Assembly (NCBI GenBank): GCA_028291365.1
Contig: JAQGIE010000045.1
Span: 31,684-95,683, forward strand
Direction of reading: 5' to 3'
DNA: 64,000 bases
Source of the DNA: Rhodospirillales bacterium
GTDB lineage: Bacteria; Pseudomonadota; Alphaproteobacteria; BOG-932; Roseiterribacteraceae
Both the position numbers and the translations under genes were made by a program. Positions 27,764 to 37,156 of this stretch are shown piece by piece. Each line of letters starts with the position of its first letter. Position 1 is the first letter of the stretch. The notes below the pieces were generated by a model. That model was given only the letters and a program-made list of their open reading frames with translations. It searched no databases and was not told the DNA's origin.

Positions 27764-29362
27764 TTGCACGGCCTGATGCAGGACTGGACGCTGACCGTCG
27801 ATCGCATCCTCGATCACGCGGCGAGCTGGCATGGACGGCGCGAGATCGTGACGCGCACGGTCGAAGGACCGGTCGCCCGCATCGGCTACGCGCAATTGCA
27901 GCAGCGCGCGCGACGCCTCTCGGATGCGCTGCTCGAGCTGGGGATTGCGCCGGGCGACCGGGTCGCGACGCTGGCCTGGAATACGCAGCGCCATCTCGAA
28001 GCATGGTACGCGATCATGGGCATCGGCGCGGTGTGCCATACGCTGAATCCGCGCCTGCATCCCGACCAGATCGGCTGGATCGCCAACGATGCCGGCGACC
28101 GCCTGCTGCTCGCCGACATCAGCTTCGCGCCGATGGTGCCGGCCATCCGCGCCTTGTGCCCGTCGATCGAGCGCGTCGTGTTTCTCACCGATCGCGCCAA
28201 CATGCCCGCCATCGACGGCGCGCTCTGTGTCGAAGAGCTGATCGAAGCCGAACAGGGAAGCTGCCGTTGGGGCGGCTTCGACGAGAACAGCGCCTGTGGC
28301 CTTTGCTACACGTCGGGCACCACGGGCCAACCCAAGGGCGTGCTCTACTCGCATCGCTCGAACATGCTGCACACGATGTGCGTGCTGCAGGCCGACGGGC
28401 TGGGCATTTCGGCCAGCGACGTGGTGCTGCCGGTGGTGCCGATGTACCACGCCAATGCCTGGGGCATCGCTTTCGCCGCGCCGATGATGGGCGCGAAGCT
28501 GGTGTTGCCCGGTCCGAGGCTCGACGGCGAGTCGCTGCTCGATCTGATCGAACGCGAACAGGTGACGTTCGCGGCCGGCGTGCCGACCGTTTGGCAAATC
28601 CTGCTCCAGGCCGCTGAGTCGGCGCCGCAACGCCTCGCTTCGCTGCAGCGTGTGCTGGTCGGCGGCGCGGCCTGTTCCGACGCGATCTTCCGCGCCTTCG
28701 ACGCGCACGGCATTCGCGCCATCCATGCCTGGGGCATGACCGAAACCTCGCCCGTCGGCACGGTCTCCGCGCCCACGCTCGACACGCCCAAGACCAGCGA
28801 GGCGCGCCTGCAGCTGCAACGCAAGCAGGGACGGCCGCCATTCGGCGTCGATCTGGCGCTTGCCGATGATGACGGTGCGGCGGTCGCGCGCGACGGCGAG
28901 CGGTCCGGCCATCTCAAAGTGCGCGGCCCGTTCGTGGCACGCCGTTATTTCGGCGGCGGCCACGACGTGATCGACGAGAACGGCTTCTTCGACACCGGCG
29001 ACGTCGCCACGATCGACGCTGACGGCTTCGTGCAGATCACCGACCGCGCCAAGGACCTGATCAAGTCGGGCGGCGAATGGATCAGCTCGCAGGCGCTGGA
29101 AAACATCGCCGCGTCGCATCCGCATGCCGAGCGCGTCGCGGTGATCGCGACCCCGCATCCGCGCTGGGACGAACGACCGCTGCTGCTGGTGCAGTTGCGC
29201 GCCGGCAGCGCGGCGAGCGAGGACGAGTTCCTCGCCCTGTTCGAGGGCCGCGTCGTCAAATGGTGGGTGCCGGACGGGGTGCGTTTCGTCGACGAGATGC
29301 CGCTGGGCGCCACCGGCAAGATCGACAAGCGCGCCTTGCGCGCGATGTGCGCGACGACTTAA
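27764..29362 (+). CDS. Medium/long-chain fatty-acyl-CoA ligase
   Basis: An ATP-dependent acyl-CoA synthetase of 532 residues. TTG 27764 is chosen because GGAGG precedes it by five bases and the product then begins (M)HGLMQDWTLTVDRIL, matching the usual start of this family. The AMP-binding P-loop YTSGTTGQPKGV and the motif WGMTETSPVG are present, and the C-terminal domain carries GEWISS and the catalytic lysine in PLGATGKIDKRAL. It activates fatty or alkanoic acids for beta-oxidation. It converges, with a four-base overlap, on the membrane protein gene at 29359. Confidence 0.9.
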   Translation: MHGLMQDWTLTVDRILDHAASWHGRREIVTRTVEGPVARIGYAQLQQRARRLSDALLELGIAPGDRVATLAWNTQRHLEAWYAIMGIGAVCHTLNPRLHPDQIGWIANDAGDRLLLADISFAPMVPAIRALCPSIERVVFLTDRANMPAIDGALCVEELIEAEQGSCRWGGFDENSACGLCYTSGTTGQPKGVLYSHRSNMLHTMCVLQADGLGISASDVVLPVVPMYHANAWGIAFAAPMMGAKLVLPGPRLDGESLLDLIEREQVTFAAGVPTVWQILLQAAESAPQRLASLQRVLVGGAACSDAIFRAFDAHGIRAIHAWGMTETSPVGTVSAPTLDTPKTSEARLQLQRKQGRPPFGVDLALADDDGAAVARDGERSGHLKVRGPFVARRYFGGGHDVIDENGFFDTGDVATIDADGFVQITDRAKDLIKSGGEWISSQALENIAASHPHAERVAVIATPHPRWDERPLLLVQLRAGSAASEDEFLALFEGRVVKWWVPDGVRFVDEMPLGATGKIDKRALRAMCATT

Positions 29363-29910
29363 CGTTTGGCGCGCAGACAACGCGCCAGCTCTTCGAGGAA
29401 CGGCAGGATGTCGAACAGCAGCGTCGAGCCCAGCGCGATGGTCACGTAAATCAGCGGCAGCTTCTCGGGGCGTAGCACCAGCGACCAGTCCGCCGTCTCC
29501 GGCCCGACGCCGAACAGGGCGCAGAATTGTCCCCAATGCAGCGGCAGGATCAGCAGCAGTCCGGTGAACGGCAGCACTTCGAGCCCGCTGTGCACGTGCT
29601 GCTCGAACGGCGTGATGCGGCGCAGGCGGCTGGCATAACTCACGTCCCACACGAGCGTGATCTCATGCGCGACCACGCCGGCGATCATCACCGCCAGCAC
29701 CAGCGCGTTGACCTCGAAAAACATGGCGAGCAGCAGCGGAATGCCGAGTTCGGCAAGTCCCGCCAGATGCAACAAGGATTCCTTGGCTCCCGCCGTGGTC
29801 TCGATGCTGGTGGCGCGGTGGCACCAATAGTCGGCGAATCCCACCGCCACCCAAAGCGGCAGCACGACATAAAGCAGGAGCAGCAGCAGGGCGTCGGTCG
29901 GGCTGGTCAC
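29359..29910 (-). CDS. Polytopic membrane protein of unknown function
   Basis: About 183 residues from GTG 29910, the frame upstream of which is not membrane-like. Five or so hydrophobic segments are visible, including LLLLLLYVVLPLWVAVGFAD, ELGIPLLLAMFFEVNALVLA and FTGLLLILPLHWGQFCALFG. Charged loop motifs include DYWCHRATSIE and FEQHVHSGLEVLP, with His residues that could bind a metal or heme. I do not recognise the family. It ends in basic residues (RCLRAKR). Convergent with the acyl-CoA ligase. Confidence 0.7.
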   Translation of the reverse strand: MTSPTDALLLLLLYVVLPLWVAVGFADYWCHRATSIETTAGAKESLLHLAGLAELGIPLLLAMFFEVNALVLAVMIAGVVAHEITLVWDVSYASRLRRITPFEQHVHSGLEVLPFTGLLLILPLHWGQFCALFGVGPETADWSLVLRPEKLPLIYVTIALGSTLLFDILPFLEELARCLRAKR

Positions 29911-30020
29911 GTGACGGCAACGCCTCGCCCGCGATTTCGTCCGCCCCGCCGGTCCCGGGCGGCGCCTGGACAAGCTTGGCCCTGGCATCCGCGCGGTTTG
30001 TGAGTCACCAGTCGCGTGGC

Positions 30021-30040
30021 TGCCCGGCACGAGGCCGGGC
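30021..30040. repeat. GCCCGGC palindrome before the serine hydrolase ribosome site
   Basis: GCCCGGC-ACGAG-GCCGGGC forms a seven-base-pair hairpin about 17 bases upstream of the start codon at 30058. A similar unit (GCCCGG-CAGAGA-CCGGGC) precedes the tag gene at 52521. They may be a dispersed repeat family or local translation controls. Confidence 0.4.
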
Positions 30041-30057
30041 ATCAGAGGGAGCAGCGC

Positions 30058-31119
30058 ATGTTCGTCCGCACCGGCCTGTCGATCGTTCTGGCGCTCGGCT
30101 TCGCCTGCGATGCCGCCGCCCAGCGTGCGACGCGGACCGAGATCGATTCGGAACTGCGGCGGATCTTCACTGAAAGCGGCGCGCGCGGCATGGTCGTCAC
30201 CATCGTGCACGGCGATCAGGGCACCGTGCGTGGTTACGGCGAAACCAGGCCCGGCAGCGGGCGCAAGCCCGACGGGCTGTCGCTGCTGCGCGTCAACTCG
30301 ACGTCGAAACTCTTTGCCGCCGATCTGCTCGGTATGTTCGTGCAGGACGGGCGGATCGATCTCGACGAGCCGCTGCAGCGCTACGCGCCGCAAGGGCACC
30401 GCGTGCCGGCGCCGATCACGCTGGGCCAGCTCGCGACTCACACGAGCGGCTTGCCCCGCGATCTCAACGGAATCGCGCAGCCGTACGAAGCCGCGCGCTG
30501 GACCTGGCTGGAACGCCAGACGCAGCTGCCCGTGCCGGGCCGCAGCGCGCTTTATTCCAACGTCGCATTCGACCTGCTGACCGACGCGCTCGCCAACAAG
30601 CTCGGCACGCCTTACCTGCAACTGCTGGCCCAGCGCGTCACCGGACCGCTCAAGCTGGTCGACACGACGACCGCGCCGACCGAGGCGCAATGCGCGCGCC
30701 TGCTCGATGCGGGCGGGCCGGACACGTCGCTGCCATGCCGCGACCAGACACAGTATGCGGGCAGCGGTGGTCTCTATTCGACCGCCAACGATATCGGTCT
30801 GTGGATGAAGAACCAGCTCGCCGCCGATCGCCGCGCGCAATCGGTGCAGGTGCGGCGCAACGACCTGACCAGCGTCGAAGGACTCGACCTTGCCGGCCCG
30901 ATCGACGGCATCGGACTCGCCTGGCTGCATCTTCCCGCCGACGACAATCATCCCGCCTTGATCGAGAAGACCGGCGGCGGCGGCGGTTTCATGAGCTACA
31001 TCGTGCTGGTGCCCGACGCCGGTGTCGGACTCTTCATCGCCATGACCAAGGTCGACGGCGAGGTGATGAAAAAGCTGACCCGCCGCAGCAACGATCTCGT
31101 GGGCTTGCTGGCGCGCTAG
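30058..31119 (+). CDS. Exported serine hydrolase, class C beta-lactamase fold
   Basis: A 353-residue periplasmic protein from ATG 30058 with a good GAGGGAG ribosome site. The signal peptide is MFVRTGLSIVLALGFACDAAAQ. The S-x-x-K nucleophile is S81-T-S-K84, the Tyr-x-Asn motif is in ALYSNVAFDLL, and the KTG-like third motif is EKTGGGGG. These are the three penicillin-binding-protein/AmpC motifs, so it is a D-Ala-D-Ala carboxypeptidase-like, esterase-like or beta-lactamase-like hydrolase; sequence alone does not say which. It stands alone. Confidence 0.85.
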   Translation: MFVRTGLSIVLALGFACDAAAQRATRTEIDSELRRIFTESGARGMVVTIVHGDQGTVRGYGETRPGSGRKPDGLSLLRVNSTSKLFAADLLGMFVQDGRIDLDEPLQRYAPQGHRVPAPITLGQLATHTSGLPRDLNGIAQPYEAARWTWLERQTQLPVPGRSALYSNVAFDLLTDALANKLGTPYLQLLAQRVTGPLKLVDTTTAPTEAQCARLLDAGGPDTSLPCRDQTQYAGSGGLYSTANDIGLWMKNQLAADRRAQSVQVRRNDLTSVEGLDLAGPIDGIGLAWLHLPADDNHPALIEKTGGGGGFMSYIVLVPDAGVGLFIAMTKVDGEVMKKLTRRSNDLVGLLAR

Positions 31120-31185
31120 TCTAGGCTGGCAGGATGTTAAAAATCCTGCCGCAGCCGCGCGGGCGTGGCGACCGTAACGAATTTA

Positions 31186-31265
31186 CACAGAGGACGCAGC
31201 GGAACGCAGAGAACACAGAGGTATCGGTCGTTGGGGCCCTCTGTGTTCTCCGCGTTCTCTGTGAG
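31186..31265. repeat. Palindromic repeat of the ACGCAGAGAACACAGAGG type
   Basis: The left arm ACGCAGAGAACACAGAGG (31204-31221) pairs with the right arm at 31238-31255 with a single mismatch. A second CACAGAG/CTCTGTG pair lies outside it. It is AT-richer than its surroundings and lies between two convergent genes. A minus-strand open frame crossing it is repeat-derived, not a gene. Confidence 0.75.
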
Positions 31266-31364
31266 AAAAATCTTCGATCTCTGACGAAGAAAATTCGCCG
31301 CAGAATCTCACTGCATTTCAACAACGTGCCAGCGCGCGAAGCGTGCCGATCGGCGCCGGCGCCT

Positions 31365-34300
31365 TCACTGTGCCGGTGCCGCTGCCACCGGGCGAATTCC
31401 CTCGCGCCACAGCGCCAGCCGGCGCACCAGGACGTAGAAAATCGGCGTGAAGAACAGGCCGAAGATGGTGACGCCCAGCATGCCGAAGAACACGGCGGTG
31501 CCGATCGCCTGACGCAGCTCGGCGCCGGCGCCGATCGCGGTCAGCAGCGGCACGACGCCGAGGATGAACGCAAAGGAGGTCATCAGAATCGGCCGCAGCC
31601 GCAGGCGGCAGGATTCGATCACCGCTTCGCGCGGAGTCCTGCCGTCGTGTTCGAGCTGGCGCGCGAATTCGACGATCAGGATCGCGTTCTTCGCCGCCAG
31701 CCCGACCAGCACCACCAGTCCGACCTGCGTCAGGATGTTATTGTCCTGGCCGCGCAGCGCGACGCCCGCCATCGCCGAAAGCAGGCACATCGGGACAATC
31801 AAAATCACCGCGAAGGGCAGGGTCCAGCTTTCATACTGCGCCGCCAGTACCAGGAACACGAACACGACCGACAGCAGGAAAATGCCGAGCCCGCCGGCAG
31901 CGAGCTTCTGCTGATAGGAAAGATCGGTCCATTCGAGGCCGAACCCGTCGGGCAAGGTGCGGCCCGCAATTTCTTCCATCAGCTGCAGCGTCGCGCCCGA
32001 GCTGATGCCGGGCTTGGCTTCGCCAATCACTTCCGCCGTCGGATACAGATTGTAGCGCGGCACGCGATCGGGTGCGGTGCGCGTGGTGAAATCGGCGACG
32101 CTGCCGAGCGGCACCATCGACCCGGTGTCGGCGCGGGTGCGCAACCGGGCGATCTGCTCGGGCGCCAGGCGGAATTGCTGATCGGCCTGGGCGCGCACTT
32201 GGAAGGTTCGCCCGACCAGGTTGAAGTCATTGACATAAGCGGTGCCGAGATAGGTCTCCAACGTCGAGAAGATGCGTTCGACCGGAACCTGCAGCATCTG
32301 CGCCTTGGCGCGGTCGACATCGACGAAGATTTCCGGACTGCCGACCTGGAATGGCGACAGCGCGAAGCGCATGCGCGGATCGGCATTGGCGGCGGCAACC
32401 AGATCCTGCACCGCGGCGCTCAGGAGTCGCGGTCCGCGATTCTTGTAATCCTGCACGCGCATCGCGAAGCCGCCGGCCGTGCCGATGCCGCGAATGGTCG
32501 GCGGCGCGAAGACGCCGATCTGCGCTTCTTCGATGCCGGCGAAACGCTTTTGCACCTCGGCCAGAATGGCGTTGGCCGACAGGTTCTTCGCCTTGCGCTG
32601 ATCGAACGGCGTGAGCTGCACGAACACGGTGCCGCCGGCGCTGTTGTTGGTGCCGGTCGAGCCGACGAAGCCGGTGAACATGTGCGCCCACTGCACGCCC
32701 GGCACTTTGAGCGCCTCGTCGGCCATGCGCTTCACCACCGCATCCGAACGTGCCAGCGAGCTTCCCGCCGGCAGCTGCGCCACCGCGATGAGATAGCCCT
32801 GGTCGGCCGACGGAACGAACCCGGTCGGCACGCGGGTAAAGGCGAAAGCGGTCAGCGCGATCAGCAGGACATAGACGCCGAGCATCACCGGCGTGTGCCG
32901 CAGGATGTAATCGACCAGCCGACCGTAGAAATGCGACAGGCGATCGAAGCCGCGATTGAAGCGGTCGATGGCGCCTTGCAGCAGGATGCCCGGCCGCGAC
33001 GTCGGTGCGGCGTGATGGTCATGCGGTTTCAGCAGCAGCGACGCGAGGGCAGGCGAAAGCGTGAGCGAATTGAACGCCGAGATCAGGGTTGCGACCGAGA
33101 TGACGACGGCGAATTGGCGGAAGAACTGGCCTGAAATACCTTCGACGAACATGGTGGGCACGAAGACCGAGGTCAGCACCAGCGCGATCGACACGACCGC
33201 ACCGCCGACCTCGTCCATGGTTCGCCGCGCCGCATCCTTGGCCGACAGGCCTTCGCTCAGATGCCGCTCGACATTCTCGACCACCACGATCGCGTCGTCG
33301 ACGACGATGCCGACCGCAAGCACGAGCGCGAACAGCGTGAGCGTGTTCATGGAATAGCCGAGCGCCAGCATCACCGCGAACGTGCCGATCAGCGACACCG
33401 GAATTGCCAGCAGCGGAATCAGCGTCGTGCGCCAGCCCTGCAGGAAGACGATGACGACCAGCACCACCAGGACGATGGCTTCGTAGATGGTGCGCACCAG
33501 CTCGTCGATCGAGGTGCGCACGAAGAACTCGGTCGGATTGTAGGTCATGCGGTATTCGACGCCGGGCGGAAAATCTCGTCTGAAATCCTCCATCGCCTTC
33601 TGCACCGCGGTCGAGGTGGCGAGCGCGTTGGTACCGGGCCGCTGGAACACCAGCATGGCGATCAGTGGCTGGCCATTGAGATAGGCGTTGGTGTTGTAGT
33701 CGCGGGCGCCGAGTTCGGTGCGTGCGACGTCGGACAGGCGCACGACCCGGCCGCCTTCGCCGCGTTTGACGATGATGCGTTCATATTCTTCGGGCTGCGC
33801 CAGGCGTCCTTGCAAGGTGACGGTGGGCTGGAACGCGGACGGGCTGTCGATCGGCGGCTGGCCCAGAACGCCACCCGCGACCTGCACGTTCTGGGCGCGG
33901 ATCGCGTCGACGATCTCCTGTGCGGTGAGGCCGGACTCGGCGGCGCGATCGGGATCGATCCAGACGCGCATCGCATAGTCGCGTGCGCCGTACATCACCA
34001 CGTCGCCGACGCCTGGGAGGCGCAGCAGCACGTCGCGGATGCGTGTCGAGGCGAAGTTCGACAAATAGAGCTGGTCGCGGCTGTTGTCGGGCGACAGAAG
34101 CTGGATCACCAGCAGAAAGTCGGGCGCGTTCTTGCGCACCGCGACGCCGACGCGACGGACCGTTTCGGGCAGTCGCGGGTCGGCCAGCGCGACGCGGTTC
34201 TGCACCAGCACCTGGGCTTCGTCGAGATTGGTGCCCAGCGCGAAAGTGACGGTGATGCTCAGCCGGCCGTCATTGGTCGACTGGCTGTACATGTAGAGCA

Positions 34301-34529
34301 TGTTGTCGACGCCGTTGATCTCCTGCTCGATCGGCGTCGCGACCGTATCGGCGATGGTCTGCGCGCTGGCGCCGGGATATTGCGCGCTGACCGTCACGGT
34401 CGGCGGCACGATTTCGGGATACTGGCTGACCGGCAACCTGCCGAGGGCGACGGCGCCGACGATCAGAATGACGATCGACAGGACCAGCGCGAGAACCGGC
34501 CGCTCGATCGAGGTGCGGCCGAGGCTCAC
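31365..34529 (-). CDS. RND multidrug permease, AcrB/MexF (HAE1) type
   Basis: A drug/proton antiporter of 1054 residues with the full 12-helix plan. MSLGRTSIERPVLALVLSIV begins TM1. The TM4 aspartate pair is in GIVVDDAIVVVEN, the TM10 lysine in GLAAKNAILIVEFA. Porter-domain signatures such as RLPGVGDVVMYGARDYAMRV match AcrB/MexB/MexF rather than the MdtBC type encoded at 9-15 kb. It follows its adaptor gene with an ATGA overlap. No outer-membrane factor gene follows, so it must borrow one, perhaps the lipoprotein at 15599. Confidence 0.93.
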   Translation of the reverse strand: MSLGRTSIERPVLALVLSIVILIVGAVALGRLPVSQYPEIVPPTVTVSAQYPGASAQTIADTVATPIEQEINGVDNMLYMYSQSTNDGRLSITVTFALGTNLDEAQVLVQNRVALADPRLPETVRRVGVAVRKNAPDFLLVIQLLSPDNSRDQLYLSNFASTRIRDVLLRLPGVGDVVMYGARDYAMRVWIDPDRAAESGLTAQEIVDAIRAQNVQVAGGVLGQPPIDSPSAFQPTVTLQGRLAQPEEYERIIVKRGEGGRVVRLSDVARTELGARDYNTNAYLNGQPLIAMLVFQRPGTNALATSTAVQKAMEDFRRDFPPGVEYRMTYNPTEFFVRTSIDELVRTIYEAIVLVVLVVIVFLQGWRTTLIPLLAIPVSLIGTFAVMLALGYSMNTLTLFALVLAVGIVVDDAIVVVENVERHLSEGLSAKDAARRTMDEVGGAVVSIALVLTSVFVPTMFVEGISGQFFRQFAVVISVATLISAFNSLTLSPALASLLLKPHDHHAAPTSRPGILLQGAIDRFNRGFDRLSHFYGRLVDYILRHTPVMLGVYVLLIALTAFAFTRVPTGFVPSADQGYLIAVAQLPAGSSLARSDAVVKRMADEALKVPGVQWAHMFTGFVGSTGTNNSAGGTVFVQLTPFDQRKAKNLSANAILAEVQKRFAGIEEAQIGVFAPPTIRGIGTAGGFAMRVQDYKNRGPRLLSAAVQDLVAAANADPRMRFALSPFQVGSPEIFVDVDRAKAQMLQVPVERIFSTLETYLGTAYVNDFNLVGRTFQVRAQADQQFRLAPEQIARLRTRADTGSMVPLGSVADFTTRTAPDRVPRYNLYPTAEVIGEAKPGISSGATLQLMEEIAGRTLPDGFGLEWTDLSYQQKLAAGGLGIFLLSVVFVFLVLAAQYESWTLPFAVILIVPMCLLSAMAGVALRGQDNNILTQVGLVVLVGLAAKNAILIVEFARQLEHDGRTPREAVIESCRLRLRPILMTSFAFILGVVPLLTAIGAGAELRQAIGTAVFFGMLGVTIFGLFFTPIFYVLVRRLALWREGIRPVAAAPAQ

Positions 34530-35680
34530 GGGCTTTCCCCGCCGCTGGTGTGGACCTGCAGCGTGGTCTCGTTGGGCGTCACTTTCTGGCCGGTGCGCAC
34601 GCGCTGCAGTCCGGCGATGACGATGCGGTCGTCCTGCGTGATGCCCTGGCGCACGACGCGATAGCCTTCGAAGATCTGCGCCACCGTGACGACGCGCGGC
34701 TGCGGCACGTCGTCGGGACCGAGCACGAAGACGATCTTGTTCGACTGGTCGTTGGTGATGGCTTCATCGGGAATCAGCAGCGCCGCGAACGGCGCGCTGC
34801 CCATCAACCGCACGCGCCCGAACTGGCCGGGTGCGAACAGCAAATTCTCGTTCTTGACCAGCGCGCGTCCGCGCAGCGTGCCGCTGCCGCGATCGAGCCG
34901 GTTGTCGATGAAATCCATGCGGCCGTCATGGGCGAATTCGCGCTCGTCGGCGATCGCGATCTTCACCGGGTTGGCGGTGTCGCGTTCGATCGGACGCAAG
35001 CCGGAAATATGCAGCCGCGTATTCTTGAGGTAGGTGCGCTCGTCGATGTCGAAATAGAAATGGATCGGATCGAGCGACACCAGGGTCGTCAGCAAGCTCG
35101 CGCCGGCATTGTCGCCGCCGACCAGATTTCCTTCCGACACGAATTTGCGGCTGATACGGCCGGTGATCGGCGCGGTGACGCGGGTGAATTCGAGATTGAG
35201 CTTGGCGTTTTGCAGGCTGGCCCGCGCCCCGTCGAGATCGGCCTCGGCATCGCGCCGTTGTTGCGTGCGCTGGTCGCCGATCGAGGCCGACACGTTGCCC
35301 GATTGCAGCAATTGTTGCGCGCGGCCGAGCTCGCGCCCGGCGAGGCCCAGCCGGGCTTCGGACTTGGCGACGTCGGCTTCGGCGCGTCGCGAAGCGGCCT
35401 CGTAGGGGCGCGGATCGATGACGAAAAGCAGGTCGCCCTTCTGCACCACCTGCCCGTCCTTGAAATGGACCGACTGCAGATAACCGCTGACGCGGGCGCG
35501 CAGCTCGACCTCGTCGACCGCTTCGAAACGGCCGGTGAATTCGTCCCAGTCATTGACCACGCGCGACAGCGGCTTGGCGACAGTGACCGTGGGCGGCGGC
35601 GGTTTGACCTGCCCGCTGGGATCGTCGCAACCCGCCAGAAACAGCGATGCGAGCAGGGCCGTGGGGATGACAGGCTTCAT
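34526..35680 (-). CDS. RND efflux adaptor lipoprotein (AcrA/MexE type)
   Basis: A membrane-fusion protein of 384 residues from ATG 35680; the signal MKPVIPTALLASLFLAGC ends in a lipobox, so it is anchored by lipid. The lipoyl halves are ARVSGYLQSVHFKDGQVVQK and FTRVTAPITGRISRKFVSEG, with a coiled coil between them (residues about 90-150), then barrel and membrane-proximal domains. The spacing and sequence resemble MexE. It is the first gene of the two-gene efflux unit. No regulator gene is adjacent. Confidence 0.9.
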   Translation of the reverse strand: MKPVIPTALLASLFLAGCDDPSGQVKPPPPTVTVAKPLSRVVNDWDEFTGRFEAVDEVELRARVSGYLQSVHFKDGQVVQKGDLLFVIDPRPYEAASRRAEADVAKSEARLGLAGRELGRAQQLLQSGNVSASIGDQRTQQRRDAEADLDGARASLQNAKLNLEFTRVTAPITGRISRKFVSEGNLVGGDNAGASLLTTLVSLDPIHFYFDIDERTYLKNTRLHISGLRPIERDTANPVKIAIADEREFAHDGRMDFIDNRLDRGSGTLRGRALVKNENLLFAPGQFGRVRLMGSAPFAALLIPDEAITNDQSNKIVFVLGPDDVPQPRVVTVAQIFEGYRVVRQGITQDDRIVIAGLQRVRTGQKVTPNETTLQVHTSGGESP

Positions 35681-36043
35681 CGGAACCTCCGCCGTCGCGA
35701 ACCCGCCTAGCACGACTCCTGCCAGCTTTTTTGTCGACTGGAGTCTGGTTTGGACGGCCGGTGCACGGCCCTGGAGGCGACGGCACGCCAGCTTCCAGAC
35801 AAGTTGCGTGTGGCCAGGAACGAAGTCCCGGCCGCACCCGTGGGAGGATCGGTGCGCAAGCGACGTGTCGACGACATTCTTGCGCGGACGGATCGGGGCC
35901 GGGCAACTGCCGGCCTTGGTGGGCCGATGCTGATCGGGGCGGATCCGGCGCGCGATGCTGCTATGACCAGCTCCGGCTTGATTCTGGCTTGATCTGGCCC
36001 CGCCGCCCGCTAGGTCGAGCCGGGTATTTCCTCACGAGGCCCC
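35681..36043. other. 363-bp divergent promoter gap
   Basis: Between the efflux adaptor and the old yellow enzyme gene. It holds both promoters. A plus-strand open frame at 35750-35992 has no ribosome site or recognisable domain and is not called. No clear operator palindrome was found; in particular neither the GntR nor the TetR operator motif found elsewhere in the window occurs here. Confidence 0.45.
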
Positions 36044-37156
36044 ATGAGCGTTTTGTTCTCGTCCTACGCCCTGCGCGGCGTCGCCCTGCCCAATCGGATC
36101 GTGGTGTCGCCGATGTGCCAGTACTCGGCCGAGAACGGCCGGGCCACTGCGTGGCACATGCTGCATCTCGGTCATCTCGCGCTGTCGGGCGCGAGCATGC
36201 TGTTCATCGAGGCGACCGGTGTCGAAGCCGCCGGCCGCATCACGCACGGCGATCTCGGCCTCTATGACGATGCGACCGAAGCGGCGCTGGTGCCGGTGCT
36301 CGCGGCGATCCGCAGCTATTCGACCATCAAGGTCGCGATCCAGCTCGCCCATGCCGGCCGCAAGGCGTCGAGTCACCTGCCATGGGATGGCGGTGCGCAG
36401 ATCCCCGCCGCGCAAGGCGGCTGGGTGACATCGGCACCGTCGCCGCTGCCGCACAAGGACGGTGAAGAAGCGCCGCTGGCGCTCGATGCGGCAGGACTCG
36501 CGCGGGTGCGCGACGCGTTCGTCGCGTCGGCCAAGCGCGCAGTGCGGCTCGGCATCGACGCGATCGAGCTGCACGGCGCGCATGGCTATCTGCTGCACGA
36601 GTTCCTGTCGCCGCTCGCCAACCGGCGCAGCGACGAATATGGCGGCTCGCTCGAAAACCGCATGCGCTTCCCGCTCGAGATCTTCGACGCGGTGCGCGCG
36701 GCAGTGCCCGCGAGCATGCCGGTCGGCGTGCGCGTGTCGGCGACCGATTGGGTCGATGGCGGTTGGGATCTCGACCAGACCATCATCTTTGCCAACGAAC
36801 TCAAGCAGCGCGGGGTCGACTGGATCGACGTCTCGTCGGGCGGCGTGTCGCCGCTACAGAAGATTCCGCTGGGGCCCGGCTATCAGGTGCCGCTGGCACA
36901 AGCCGTGAAGCAGGCGACCGGCCTGCCCGCCATGGCGGTCGGGTTGATCACCGACGCGAGCCAGGCCGAAGACATCGTCGCCAGCGGCAAGGCGGACTTC
37001 GTCGCGCTGGCTCGCGGCATGCTCTACGACCCGCGCTGGCCGTGGCACGCAGCGGCGCAGCTCGGTGCCGCGGTGGACGCGCCGCCGCAATATTGGCGCT
37101 CGCAGCCGAGCGATCAGAAACAGCTTTTCGGCAACACGGTATTCGGCGCCCGCTAG
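36044..37156 (+). CDS. Old yellow enzyme family NAD(P)H:flavin oxidoreductase (YqjM/XenA class)
   Basis: An FMN enzyme of 370 residues that reduces activated C=C bonds, nitro groups or nitrate esters. Cys25 in PMCQYS, the residue that tunes FMN in the YqjM/XenA class, is present. The substrate-binding His pair is H177 and H180 in ELHGAHGYLLHEFLSP. AIQLAHAGRKAS, EYGGSLENRMRFP and VALARGMLYDPRWP complete the family signature. It converges, with a four-base overlap, on the MFS gene of the neighbouring catabolic locus and may act on the same compound. Confidence 0.93.
   Translation: MSVLFSSYALRGVALPNRIVVSPMCQYSAENGRATAWHMLHLGHLALSGASMLFIEATGVEAAGRITHGDLGLYDDATEAALVPVLAAIRSYSTIKVAIQLAHAGRKASSHLPWDGGAQIPAAQGGWVTSAPSPLPHKDGEEAPLALDAAGLARVRDAFVASAKRAVRLGIDAIELHGAHGYLLHEFLSPLANRRSDEYGGSLENRMRFPLEIFDAVRAAVPASMPVGVRVSATDWVDGGWDLDQTIIFANELKQRGVDWIDVSSGGVSPLQKIPLGPGYQVPLAQAVKQATGLPAMAVGLITDASQAEDIVASGKADFVALARGMLYDPRWPWHAAAQLGAAVDAPPQYWRSQPSDQKQLFGNTVFGAR

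Noticed and set aside
31121-31324. Minus-strand open frame of 67 codons
   Set aside because: It runs through the palindromic repeat and reads as the repeat's translation (SQRTRRTQRA), a known source of false genes.
35750-35992. Possible 80-residue gene in the promoter gap
   Set aside because: No ribosome site, no family resemblance and unlike a TetR remnant on closer reading; left as intergenic.
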